Assembly (NCBI RefSeq): GCF_026151205.1
Contig: NC_087074.1
Location: 18,018,712-18,078,711 of the forward strand
Length of the DNA: 60,000 bases
Direction of reading: 5' to 3'
Source: Bolinopsis microptera
Lineage: Eukaryota; Ctenophora; Tentaculata; Lobata; Bolinopsidae
The position numbers and the translations under genes were made by a program. The notes under the pieces are model-generated. The model had not been told where the DNA came from and made no database searches. It saw only the letters and a list, made by a program, of their open reading frames with translations. Positions 1 through 11,787 of this stretch are shown here, one piece after another; positions within the stretch are counted from its first letter, which is position 1, and every line of letters begins with the position of its first letter.

Positions 1-459
1 AGAAATTTTCAATTAAACGAGAAATTTAATTTCTAGCACATTTAACAGAATAAAAAGTTGTAAAATAATTCATAAACAAATAAAGCCCATTTGGTATATG
101 ACCATTTGGTATATAACAATGACCCTATATAAAAGTTCAATATAAAAATTCAATCAAAATCTTAGTAAATTTTATAAAAACCCTTTAAGTAGTAAAAGTA
201 GTCAATTCAATTTTTTGGCTCTAAATTTATATCTAAATCTGATATTTTAACGGCACTACCACTTTTTATTCTTCTTTCTCCTCTAAGAGCAATAATCGTT
301 GTTCTCAATAAGTCAAATCTTATTCTTTTCCGGATAAATGTCATCGCCTCTTTGACCTAATTTTCTAAATAGTTTATCAGCTAACTTTTTGAAGAAAGTA
401 TTTGCTTCTTTTCCGGCCATTCCACCTATTGTTGATAGGACTATTCGTGTAAATGTTCC

Positions 460-965
460 ATGTTCCACTTCAACCAGTGCGCGGCTCTCCCTGTATCGTA
501 GAAACTATACAGTGTGACCATAGTGAAACGACCGTGGGGGTCACGACGTGATACAACATACGTGTGGTTGCGAGAAGATGCGCGGCGCGGCCCAGTTGTG
601 CATCGCGTTGGAGGAATTCGCCGCTTCGACGCGCCGCGCGAACTAGCATTCTTGCTTCGCAGAGCAACGATCTTGATGGGTTGACATTGTCAACCAATGC
701 ATCGCGCTACAAATAATTAACGAAAATTGTCCAATTGGTATTTCTGATTTCGAAAATCGGTAAAAAATTAATTAACGGCGTACGGTGGTACTCGTAAAAT
801 ATTTGTTCCAATCGACGAGTCCAACTCGGCGCGCGTCCTGGTAGGTTATATAAACTTGATTGACGATGTCAACCCTTTTGCAGATTGTTGCTCTGCGAAG
901 CAAGAATGCTAGTTTGCGTGGCGCGTCGAAGCCCTCCAACATCCAAGTTATAAACCTACACAAAA
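460..965. repeat. GC-rich dispersed repeat block (two copies, opposed)
   Basis: Two GC-rich islands lie in AT-rich DNA (about 470-720 and 770-960). They share the strings GCGCGCCGCGCGAACTAGC (with variants), CTTGCTTCGCAGAGCAA and GTTGACATTGTCAACC, and appear in opposite orientation to each other. The first ends with GCATCGCGCTACAA, which is also found at 25494-25507 and, as its complement, at 27926-27940. Short frames that cross these islands look like chance. The nature of the element (SINE-like or MITE-like) is not settled. Confidence 0.6.
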
Positions 966-1139
966 TTAACAATTAAAATTTTGATAACGTAATCAACGAC
1001 CAAACCCCCCCCCCCGTAATCAACCGCAAGCATTTTTTAAAAACCCTTTCGGCTGATTACGTAATATGTGAATGACATGATCCCTAATATAATACGTATA
1101 TAGGCGAAATTTCTAATTTGGGAAGTTATTGACCATTGT

Positions 1140-1690
1140 TAACATGACAGTCTGGCCCGGCGCGCGCTACTTCGCACTTCGTAGCACTTGCCATCGGGCC
1201 AAGATGCATTTCGATTAGAAAGCAGGGCCGGGCGCGCTACTTCGAAGAAATTTAGACGATTAAGATCCGTATTCCGTCAAGAAGTTAGCATAAACATATT
1301 ATTTATTGTATAAACTGCGGTTAACTTACTACTTAGCCATTAAGAAATAAAATAACCTGGACGAATAGAAACACTGTCACACGTTGTAAACTTAACCTAC
1401 AGCCGTGCGCGGCTGTATCGTGGACTTCGCCACGATCAACGATAATAGTTGCTAGTGAAACGACAATGGGGGTCTCGACGTGTAATATAATAATAAAGGT
1501 AGTTCAGCAGTTCAGCAGCAGGAATGGTGATGTTATACTTATGACTTATCATATTAATTTGGAGGACTTCGCCGCTTCGACGCGCCGCGCGAACTAGCAT
1601 TCTTGCTTCGCATCGTCGATCGTCGATCGTTGATCGTCGATCGTCGCTCTGCTTCGCAGAGCAACGATCTCGATGGGTTGACATCGTCAA
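1140..1690. repeat. GC-rich dispersed repeat copies with ATCGTCG run
   Basis: Further copies of the GC-rich family. About 1150-1245 holds two CGGCGCGCGCTACTTCG-like strings. About 1400-1690 repeats the CGACGCGCCGCGCGAACTAG and CTTGCTTCGCAGAGCAACGATC blocks and contains a short tandem run of GATCGTC units at about 1613-1650. It ends in GTTGACATCGTCAACC, as the copy at 460-720 nearly does. No coding function is evident. Confidence 0.55.
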
Positions 1691-3460
1691 CCAACATATT
1701 AATAATAAACAATGTAAGCCTAATAATATTTATTTCATATATTTAATGCTCTGCTGAACTGTTGGTCTGCATTTACACTTCATATTAAATTAGTCGCAGA
1801 AAGATTTAGTCTCAACATTACCTGGGGACCACAGGCTATAATAGAGATTCGGCGGAATGACAGGCTGAGCGCCGCCCAGTAAGTCTCAACAATGAATAAT
1901 TTTGGTTTACAACAATTTTAGTCAAAATTTTCATGACTAAATTTATGTACTACAAAAAACAGCTAGTAGTACTGCAAGATAGTAACAATAACCAATAAAA
2001 ATTAAATGACATAGTAGTACTAGTACATGCCCTGCTTCCTTCCTTTCCTAAATTCCTTACAAGCTCCTCCTCTCTCACTTCTTTTCACTCATATCTTATT
2101 ACCACAATATCTGCTGCAAAACCAACATGGCCCAAGTAGAAAGGGGCCTTGACGTTGTTTCCCACTTGGCCCTGCATCCCATGCTGACGGTCGGCCTTCA
2201 GTGAAGGCCGATGGTCAGCAAATAGCGATGTTAGAACTTGGTGGTAACAAATCCTGACCTCCTTTTACACCTTTAGGACGACCCTCGCAAATGCGAGAGG
2301 AATGACCCCGGGGAGGGCTCCATTGGTTTTAGTAGGTTGCCTATTTAAAAAATTAAAATTAAAAATTAAAAAAATACTAAATTTATGGTTCCTAAGGTAC
2401 CACACTTTATTTAGTTCGCAAAATTTTATCAAACCTTATTTGGTTGCCAGACAACTTAGCCCTCTGAGGGCGACAAAACTGTCTTTATTTAGATGGTATT
2501 TCAACGCAACCCATTCGCCATGGCAACGAGACCGGTTAAAATAGAAAATCTTGACAATATACAGACTGGATTAAATAACGTATTGTATACAATGGTATAT
2601 ACTGGAACTTGTCGGTTGTTGGAAACTTTAAAAATTCTATAGAATGATACAGAAATGATACAGAAAACTAAAGCGTAGAAAACACGAAAAACGCTATAAA
2701 AATAAAAACTGTGATACATACCTACTAGCTGAACCAATTTCAGTACTGCAGAAAATAACCAATGTCAAATGTATAGAGACGAAGACAAATAATAAAGTTC
2801 TATTATAACAGACTGTAACTTCTGCTAAAAAAGCGCTCTGTAGAAACATACTGATACAACGAAGATGTTACATACGTGGAGTAGCGATTTGACTTAAACT
2901 TAAAGTGATATTATACATTATAGAACTCGTATTTCGTGTCTATTACATCATTAGATCACCATCAATCATAAACTCGGGCTTGTACAACAAAATTTACCGG
3001 CAGATCGATTCATTTTTTCGTGCGTCACAAAAACGAATAACTATTATTATTATCAACAATCAAGCAAACTTATCCACAAGTGTAGTGTACCCCCACTTAT
3101 CCTGACTAAAAATATAACTGTTCATATCTAACTTCCTAAATCCAGTTCTGTTTTTAATTTAACAGTTTTGTTAAAAACTTAACGATTTTAAAAACATGTA
3201 GTCTGGTCAGTTATGCACGAAATGCATTTCATAGTAGCATTTCCAAGATTTATAGAACCGAAAACATCTGACCAGACTAAAGAGAAAAGCTAACAATATT
3301 CATATAAATCTCAGGGTCAAAAATGTACCCATAATATTCAAACTAATAATACACACACAGTCATACAAAAACGTTTCCATGATCCCGTTCAACTAATTAC
3401 TAAACTATAAATCAGAACTATCAAAAATTGAAAAACGTATACTCTATAATTTGGGCACTA
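1691..3460. other. intergenic, no gene seen
   Basis: AT-rich sequence with no convincing exon on either strand. It holds a 38-bp near-perfect hairpin at 2182-2219 and short frames without recognisable domains. The 3' untranslated region of syntaxin A presumably lies just below 3461. Confidence 0.5.
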
Positions 3461-4404
3461 TCATGACTGCAATTTAATCGTTATCGCAATAACCACTGCG
3501 ATGATTAACAGTATTGCCAGTATCACTGCCGCACATATCACCTTTCTCTGAAATAGAAAATTAATTAACAGTAATTTTATAGATCGCCAAATTAAATTCA
3601 AACTATGATCATCATTATAAGTTATTAAAAGGCCAAATTATGAATAATTTTTGACAAGTCATTGAAATTGAAAACGCAAAGCTGGCTATATTATTTTATA
3701 TTATTTTTATTTATATAATATTGAAACATTTAAATATATACCCTTCTGGTTTTATCAGTGATTTCTTTGGCTTCTTTGAGTTCAACCTCAGCCTGCTTGA
3801 CATGCTCATGCGACTGATCCACGTTCTTCTCGATGTTGTTCAACATCTCACCCTGCTGCTCTACCATCAGCGCCAAGTCTCTGAACATTTCGTGCAATTG
3901 CTGAAATCGTTGTGGTCAGCACCCACAAGTTTGGTTTTTAGTATTTTATTAGTAAACGCACTTTTGGGACTTGGCACCCCTCCATCTCAAAACGAAGATC
4001 TGGTATTAACGAATAACATTATCACTTACTTTTAAGCTTTCGGCGAGTTTTGTTATGTCTTTACTTCGAGTCTCTAGTTCCTCCATGTCTTTCGGTTGAA
4101 ATTGTGCCTATAAAGGATTGTCTGGATTATAGTTACTAGCAGGAACCCGTATAACCTTAAAATGGTGTCAAGGCTAAAGAGACTAAAATAATTATTGCCT
4201 ATTTAATTCGCATTTTTGACACCACTTGGAGGTCCAAATTTTGGGCTCTAAAACTCCTATTTCTTGGCCAATTTTTTTCATGATAATTTGGAGGCCATTA
4301 AAGCATTTGACCCAGTGAAAAAAGTTTCAGTTGTATATCTTTTACGGTTTTTTCGGAAAGTCGCGTTAAAGTTGATGCCGTGGTGTCAGTAAAATGGTAC
4401 GGAT

Positions 4405-4444
<40 letters not shown>

Positions 4445-6352
4445 TCTCGCTTTATATATAGTAAGATTAGTATTAATTACGAAAAGTAGAAAGATGTTAA
4501 TTTTGATAAATTAAGCTAAGAAAATATTGAATTATTACTATTCGGAAATAAGACAAAATTTCCCGATAAATGTAATTAGTCGCTAACTTTGCAATGAAAT
4601 ACATTAAAAATTAGTTTTAATACTTTCAACACTAGTACTATACTATATAACAAATAATTTGAGGCTCTAAGGATGTAGTTTTACGAAGATTTCAAGCCTT
4701 ACGTTGTGTGTTTCCCTTCGTGTCCAAAGCATTACATTAAAAATCAATAAGAAGAAGAATTAGCGTACGTTATAAGAGAAGACTGTGAATTTTCCAGATT
4801 CTATCATATCGTCTATCTCAGCAGGCGTTACTTTCTTTTCCGCTGCAAATATATCATATATAATAATATACATTATCGGTATAATATTCTTTATCGGTAT
4901 TTGGTATGTAGGGAAGAGGATTTAACATTAATAGGTTAATCCAAATTAATAGATCAATAGATTCATGAAGAAAAAAAACTGTATTAGAAATAATTTGACT
5001 TATTTACTTATTTGAATCTGTCGGGTAAGTTTCTCCTTGCATTTCTCTCTGTAATCACTCTGACACTCATTATACTCTGTCCACGTCTCAAAGAACCAAC
5101 GTTGTAGAGTCGTATACTGAGAACTCATTATTCTGACGTCTGATGTACGATGGTTCTGGTCGGAGTCGTCCGCTTTTACAGCCTGTAGTGAGCATTTGTA
5201 GTGAGCAAATTGTAACGAGTTTATCTGTTTATTACATCAATCATACTTTGTCGAAACCGCTTTGGGTTGCTTTTCTAATTTTTAGTTTTGGTGAACAATT
5301 AAAAAAAAACTCAAATAACGGAGCGACAAATGTTTTAACTAACTTTGAACTTCTCATCGAGTGTTTTGAGGGCTTGTTTGACAGTGTCGAACATCTCCCT
5401 GATCTCATCCATAGCTCGGTTCAGGCTCTGATGGACATCTGGTAATATATTGTTTGGTTATTTTCATTGTTCACAGAGATCAGTCATTGTTCACAGAGAT
5501 CAGTCATTGTTCACAGATATCAGTCATTGTTCACAGATATCAGTCATTGTTCACAGATATCAGTCATTGTTCACAGATATCAGTCATTGTTCACAGATAT
5601 CAGTCATTGTTCACATTGCACTCCAGGTCACAGTGCTGGTAAATTACCTTCGTTTCTAGCAGCCGATCCAGTGATTTTGCCATGGTAACCTCGTATCTGA
5701 TTGACAATACTTTCGATACCCACAACTTTATCTCGAACTTGCTGAGCATCTTTCAAAAACTTTTTCATTTCGTCAGCATGGTCGCCTCCTGAATGGACGT
5801 CCAGTATCGTAACTCTGCCATCATAGGCTTCATGGTCATCAGTTTGCTGAAATATCACCAGTATGTTATAGTTAGACGATAATCTTTTAAGTGATACAAA
5901 ATCACGAATTATTATATTTTTGACGAAGAAATCTTGTGGATTACAACGAAGTGTCTTCATAAAGTTGAACATAAATCATCTCACGAGGAGTATTATTCAG
6001 TTTATCAAATGAAATTAAAGAAATTAAATCAACATGAATCAGATAACAGTCATTACACAGTACACAGTGTGCCACACTGACTTACTGTCAGATAACAGTC
6101 ATTACAGTGCACAATGTGCCACACTGACTTACAGCTCGCAGATTTGCAAAAGATAAGTCATTGGGGTCCCGCTCCTGTAACGAATTGTTCTCATTTAACC
6201 TAGGTAACACCCAACAAGTTACCCTTCAAGCGATCAACACAAAACACTTTACCCGGTGTGTAAAGATCAGAACAAGAATATAAAATATAACAGAGATCAC
6301 ACAATATAAGGTAACATCTTACGAGTCTGAAGAAGTTGATGCGATCCCGCAT
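3461..6352 (-). CDS. syntaxin (plasma-membrane Qa-SNARE), tandem copy A
   Basis: Nine exons on the minus strand, from the start: 6323-6352, 6133-6174, 5648-5846, 5344-5438, 5008-5182, 4769-4842, 4030-4107, 3742-3900, 3461-3547. Together they give about 312 residues, a normal syntaxin length. The protein opens with MRDRINFF, like the MKDR start of syntaxin 1. A helical Habc region follows at about 25-155, and the Qa-SNARE motif at about 200-285 contains MVEQQGEM with the zero-layer glutamine near residue 247. A single C-terminal membrane anchor of about 22 hydrophobic residues follows KTRRRK. Such proteins sit in the target membrane and pair with SNAP-25-type and R-SNARE partners to drive vesicle fusion. 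All introns are GT-AG. The terminal-exon donor choices rest on phase. Which vertebrate syntaxin (1 to 4) is closest was not resolved. Confidence 0.9.
4407..4442. repeat. (AT)n microsatellite
   Basis: About 18 uninterrupted AT dinucleotides inside an intron of syntaxin A. Confidence 0.95.
5464..5616. repeat. 20-bp tandem repeat in syntaxin A intron
   Basis: About eight copies of a 20-bp unit (TCATTGTTCACAGATATCAG; the first two copies read AGAGATCAG at the end). The array lies in the intron between exons 5344-5438 and 5648-5846. Because 20 is not a multiple of 3, every frame reads the same peptide repeat. Those open frames are artefacts of the array and not genes. Confidence 0.95.
6033..6132. 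repeat. tandem duplication covering a 5' splice site
   Basis: A unit of about 51 bp (CAGATAACAGTCATTAC to CACACTGACTTAC) occurs twice, with a few differences. On the gene strand each copy starts with GTAAGTCAGTGTGGCAC, so the donor of syntaxin A exon 2 has a second copy about 50 bases into the intron. Confidence 0.85.
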
Positions 6353-8035
6353 AGTTCCTCGCTTTCTACTGCTACATCCTTAAATTAACAAGTTAAAGTC
6401 ATAAAATAAATTTAAATCAGAATTTAAACCATTCCGTTATTATTCTCAACCAGTAAGGTGTAGAGAACCCCCCCCCTCCCCCATTCAACCAATCTTAATG
6501 TCGATATATTTTAAATGCACTTCTTGTGGAGGATGTCCGTAGTACCATTACCGATATATTATGCATAAAATGTAATTTTTTTCCACTTTTATAATTTTTG
6601 ACGAAATTAGATTTTGTCGGAAATATAATCGAATTTATAATAATGACTAACAATATGACTAAAAGTTAAGTAAATATTGACACATTTTGATGAAAAATTT
6701 TTAGCAGCTGCTCCTTCATAATAATTGTTCATTATTTTTCACACATTTTATGCGGTACAACCTGTATTATATAAACCGATCGATTCTGACCATTTCCAGC
6801 TCAAAATATTATTTTTTGTTCATTCTGTTCATGAACCAGTGAGCTTGTTCGCCACTATTATTGCCTAGGTACACCCACAAACGATTAAGACTTATTTCAT
6901 AGCAGTTATCTGAGAAATGTACGTATACTGATCACCACCCAATGTATGTATACTGACCTCAGCTCCACCCAATATGTATACTGACCCCCCCCCCCCTATT
7001 TTTAGTTTATCTTGTTCTAGGTGTGCCACTGGTTAAATCACTTCGGACTGTTCTAAAATTCCACAGTGAAAACTCCCATCAATCGAAATTGAATTGTAAT
7101 AAATATTAAATATCGTATTGCAAATGTAATGCAGTAACGAAATAAAGTCACTAATACTCAAGATGATAAGAACTATCTCCCCACCATATTTATTGAAGTA
7201 TGTAATAATTGTAAACATTCAAATATTTCAAATATTCAAACTATTAAAGAGCATATACAATCGATGTGGAAACACGTTAAATTTGTTAAACTCGAATTAA
7301 ACTAGTTAAATTTGGATATTTAAGAAAACTCTAAATTTGCAGGCGAATTTCGCCAAAAATCAACATCATGAAAACCCAACAAATCTCTCTGTTTCTTAAG
7401 TTAGCCAGCGATCAGAGCAGCTGAAAATGTAAACTACACCCCTGAGTAAAACAATAAGTAAGTAGGTTAATTGAATTATATTATAATTATTACTGTTATT
7501 ATTATCTGTGGCGAAATTTCAATTAGCAATTACAATTATATCCAAAAATAAAATGTTATTTATTAATTTAAATTCGAAAAAGATAGTTATTATTGGATCG
7601 TCATCGACTGCAGAACAGTAAAGATCGGACCAATCTAAATGTCAACTGAACCATAATGAAATTGAATTTTAGCTGATAAAATTAACAATATGCATTAAAT
7701 AATGTAAATAATACTCTAGTTGCAGAGTAATTAGGTTCGTTACCAGCACGAACCTCTAATTAAATAACGTTACAACTTTGAAATAATCAAAAAAACAAGC
7801 TTGCGTGTCAGCGATTCTGTTGAGGTAAAATCAGTAATCAAAATAAACCGTTTAGTATATGGTGTGAAGTGAAATTCAAATACCCAGATTTCAATCCAAG
7901 CTCAGGTAGGATAACATAATTTATCACAAAATAACTGTATTATTACTCTTTATAGGTGGTACAAAATATTTGAGTGTATGTATAATATAATTGGTGGCAT
8001 ATTTACAGGACTAAAGTATTATTATGTACAGTTAA
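6353..8035. other. intergenic spacer between the syntaxin copies
   Basis: AT-rich spacer of 1.7 kb holding the likely 5' region of copy A and the 3' region of copy B. It contains C-runs at about 6470-6482 and 6985-6995 next to a repeated GTATACTGA string. No exon or transposon was recognised. Confidence 0.5.
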
Positions 8036-11000
8036 TTATTTGGATTGTAAGTGTACTACTATAGCTATCACCGCTCCAACGATTACTACGATTATCAGTA
8101 TCACCACACCGCAAATCAGCTTTTTCTGAAATTAAATACTATTAATATAATACTATTAATATAATACTATTAATTTAATACTATTAATATAATACTATTA
8201 ATATAATACTATTAAGTTATAGTATTGTCCAATATTTTTATCCAAATTATTGCACGAACTATGTAAGGAATATATACGGAATATATACGGAATATGTTCT
8301 GAATAGTGAATATGTACAGAATATGTACAGAATATGTACGGAATATATATATGACATCTTGCTTCTTTTTATGGCAAAATCTAAGTTTGAAAAGTTCCTG
8401 AAACTTTTACGAATTAAGGTTACATATCAATTAAGTTCGCAATACTCCACGTGTATCAACCTAACACTCCACGTGTATCAACCTAATACTCCACGTGTAT
8501 CAACCTAATACTCCACGTGTATCAAAAAAATGAACGTGAATATTGTTTGATTCGTTATATTGCTCGAATGAGTAGTAATAGCAACACCAAAATAGCTCAG
8601 TCAGGCACTCACTGACTGAGCTATTAATGCCAACGAATGTACACTGACTTTTGGCACCCCTCTGTACATTGTTTATGTTTTCGTTAAGGAATACGTTTTC
8701 ACGGTGAAATCAATATTGCGGAAAAGTTTAACGCGAAATATTCAATCGATGGAATTGACGAATTGCAGAATATGCGGTTCCTATGGCTAAAACAGACAGG
8801 CTTGTTTTAGTGAGAAATGAGAAATGGGAAGTAAAAACTGATTATCGACCAATTAACTAATTATCAATCAATTAACAATTACCTTCCTCCACTTATTGGT
8901 TAAGTCTACAGCTTGGTGACATTCCCGCTCCGCGTCCGCAACGTAGTCACGAGCCTGGTCCACGTTCTTCTCGATGTTGTTCAACATCTCACCCTGCTGC
9001 TCTACCATCAGCGCCAAGTCTTTGAACATTTCGTGCAGTTGCTGCAATTGTTGACAGTCTTAGCTTTTAATAGAATAAATATTTGTACTCAGCTCTAATG
9101 GGGCTGAGTATGTTTAGGATGCTTGTCCCCCCCCCCTCATGCTTCAATGCTCAAGTAGATTTCCCACTTGAGAAACAAACCCAAAAGACTAATACTAATT
9201 GTTGTTTGCAGGAATTTCCCACTAGCGTTTTTTTGGGTCGCAGTTCACAATTGGAAACTTGCCTTTAAACTTTCTGCGAGTTTCGTTATGTCGTTGTGCC
9301 TACTTTCCATTTCTTCAATGTCTTTAGGCTGGAATTGAGCCTGAAAATGTTGTAGTGAAATCGAGAGCATCAGTTAATTGATAAATGAATTATTGGATTG
9401 ACTAAACCGGGCTATTTTTAATTACTAAATAGTATAGTTGAATAGATAATCTATATAGATACATCAATCATTCTAATACTGTAATAAATTTATCAAGATA
9501 CCGAAACCCCGATTTACCGGAATATTTCCCTTTCCCGATAAGTGTACGGTAAATCAGGATTTTACTGTAATTATAAAATTACTTCTTCGGAAGACAAATT
9601 ATAAGGCACGTTTCCACGTCAAAAAGGATACACGATAACTAAAGGTGCAATCTTTCCTTTTATCGACTCAAAACTTCGTAAATACTAATGTTTAAGTCAA
9701 GATAGGAATATATGTATTATCAAAGAGAACGTTATATATAACGTTTAATTTGATATAAAGTTGATAATTTACAAACATTATAAGAGAAGACAGTGAAGTT
9801 TCCACTTTCGATCATTTTATTGATTTCTTCTTGTGTAACTTTCTTTTCCGCTGAAATAATCAACAATAAGATCTTCCTATTTAAAACAAATTTTGCTTAA
9901 TATATAGAAATTTTAACGCCTAAAATAGTTTGCTTTAGGAAAAATATGAGATAGCATATTTCTAATTAACTAGAAGATTTAACATATTTTTTCCCTAATT
10001 CTGATGAAATTCATTCACCCTTAAAACCACTTTTTACTGCGCACATCCGCTACTCCGTAATCCGTATTCCTGATTCCTTAAAACATTTAATCCACATAAT
10101 AACTATTATACCACACGCCAGCCTTATACAAAATTCTAATACTGATGACACGGCGACACTAATTTGCCCGAAAATATCACTGCAGTTGTATAAACTACCC
10201 AGAAACCAGGCCAACCAATTAAAAGGAACATACTAATCTGAATCTGTCGGGTAAGTTTCTCCTTGCATTTCTCTCTGTAATCACTCTGACACTCATTATA
10301 CTCTGTCCACGTCTCAAAGAACCAGCACTGCAGAGATGTATACTGAGAACTCATTATTCTGATGTCAGCAGGTCGTTTTAATTCAGCATCCTTCTTCTGT
10401 GACAGTGACTGGAGATGGAGGGATATAAGCATCATATGGCACAAATTTCTTCATGACTCATACAGTAAAGCTACGATTTACCGCGGCCAACATATAAATA
10501 TAATGTAACAATATAATGTAACTTTGTATAGAAGTTTTCAAAATTAAAAAGATCTGGAATCTGGATTCTTGATGATAAAATAAGTTCGGGTATATTCCAG
10601 ATACTTAACAAATCGCTTTTCAGACTTTCCCCAAGGTAATTGTGCTAGTGACCTTACAAAACCGATAATTCGGTCACAATTCCAACATTATGATACGTTG
10701 AAATTGAAAAGTTGAAATTACTTTGGACTCTTGCTCCATTCTCTTCAAAGCTTCTTTCACTGTGTCAAACAACCTCCTGATCTCATCCATAGCTAGATTT
10801 AACTTTTTGTGAACCTCTGAAAAATGTTAGATTATATGACAATAACGAGTCACCTGATTATTGGTTAATCAAGGTTCGTTGACAAAACTGGAATTTCAAA
10901 ACGAAGTTTTGGCAGAGGTAGAGATGTTTTATTAGGTATCTCGGTTTACAGTACCTTCATTTCTAGCTGCAGCTCCTGTAATTTTGCCATGGTACTCGCG

Positions 11001-11787
11001 TATCTGGTTCACTAGCTCTTCTATCGCCACTATTTTCTCCCTAGTGTGCTGAGCTTCCTTCAGGAACTTCTTCACCTCGTCTACACCACCGTCCGAATGA
11101 AAGTCTACTACTGTAGGCCTACCTTCATTTGCTTCTTGATCGTCAACTTGCTGAGAAAAATCAGTGATAAAGGTCCTGTCCGTTGGGGCTGACAATGAAC
11201 GACCAGCAATGTGGCCCCCCCCCCCAATGTATGTACTTAGAATTCAGGGGGGGGGGGGGGGGGGGGCACACTACACTTAGAATTCAGTCCTAAAAACTCG
11301 CACTATAATTCCTTGATACCTAAAGAATTGAGGTATTTATTAAAACTGATTCTCAAAGGCATGCCCTATCTGAGTAGTAAATGGGAGTTGGACCTTAAAA
11401 TTTTAATTTACATAGTACTACTAAAGAAGTGAGTTCGCCTGCAATGGATTGAAATCAATCAGGAAAATCAACTACAATCGGATGTGATTCAGCTTAGAAC
11501 AACAAATCAAGTTTAACCCCTGTATAGCTATTATTAACTGTTATTTTAGAATAACAAATCAAGTTTAACCCCTGTATAATTATTATTAACTGTTATTTTC
11601 TGTAGGAACACTTACAGCCTGCAGATTAGCAAAAGAAAGGTCATGAGAGTTACTATGGTGGTCCTGAAGAATATAGCTCACGCAAAAATAACTTCAATAT
11701 CGTATCTCTAAAAAAGGAAACTCTGAATTTAATAATGTAAAATAAAAATAGACGTACCCGGCTGAAGGAGTGAACACGGTCCCTCAT
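8036..11787 (-). CDS. syntaxin (plasma-membrane Qa-SNARE), tandem copy B
   Basis: Nine exons on the minus strand: 11758-11787, 11616-11663, 10955-11150, 10722-10816, 10234-10396, 9777-9850, 9263-9340, 8883-9041, 8036-8125. They give about 310 residues. Intron positions and phases match copy A, and the length differences are all multiples of three, so this is a true tandem paralogue. It starts MRDRVHSFSR, has the Habc region, then a SNARE motif with MVEQQGEM (zero-layer glutamine near residue 244) and a C-terminal anchor after NKWRKK. Expected role: target-membrane SNARE in vesicle fusion. The exon 9263-9340 donor reads GCAAGT, a GC-AG intron. Two stretches are base-identical to copy A although the Habc exons have diverged. 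Both copies look intact. Confidence 0.9.
8132..8215. repeat. AT-rich 16-bp tandem repeat
   Basis: About five copies of TACTATTAATATAATA directly upstream (gene sense) of the membrane-anchor exon of syntaxin B, in its last intron. It lies close to the splice acceptor at 8126. Confidence 0.9.
8441..8524. repeat. 22-bp tandem repeat containing CACGTG
   Basis: Four copies of a unit reading ACTCCACGTGTATCAACCTA with small changes, in the last intron of syntaxin B. Each unit carries the palindromic hexamer CACGTG, the core of an E-box. Confidence 0.9.
8561..8672 (+). repeat. dispersed hairpin repeat, copy 1
   Basis: A segment of about 110 bp (CTCGAATGAGTAGTAATAGCAA to ACTGACTTTTGGCACCCCTCTGTA) that reappears with clear similarity at 19753-19866. 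It contains a 13-bp-arm hairpin, ATAGCTCAGTCAG facing CTGACTGAGCTAT, at about 8593-8625. It lies in an intron of syntaxin B. Confidence 0.65.
11208..11269. repeat. poly-C and poly-G tracts around a short duplication
   Basis: A run of about 13 C is followed by ACTTAGAATTCAG, a run of about 20 G, and a second CACTTAGAATTCAG. Tracts of this kind are prone to length errors in assembly. Confidence 0.8.
11480..11603. repeat. tandem duplication in syntaxin B intron 2
   Basis: A unit of about 50 bp (AACAAATCAAGTTTAACCCC to AACTGTTATTTT) occurs twice in a row just downstream, in gene sense, of exon 2 of syntaxin B. The duplication at 6033-6132 sits in the corresponding intron of copy A. Confidence 0.85.

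Noticed and set aside
470-972. Minus-strand frames with MLVRAARRSG
   Set aside because: The same peptide recurs because the frames cross copies of a GC-rich DNA repeat. No codon-level conservation or gene structure supports a protein.
5450-5688. Three overlapping open frames rich in HCSQISVIV
   Set aside because: They are the same 20-bp tandem repeat read in three frames, inside a syntaxin intron.
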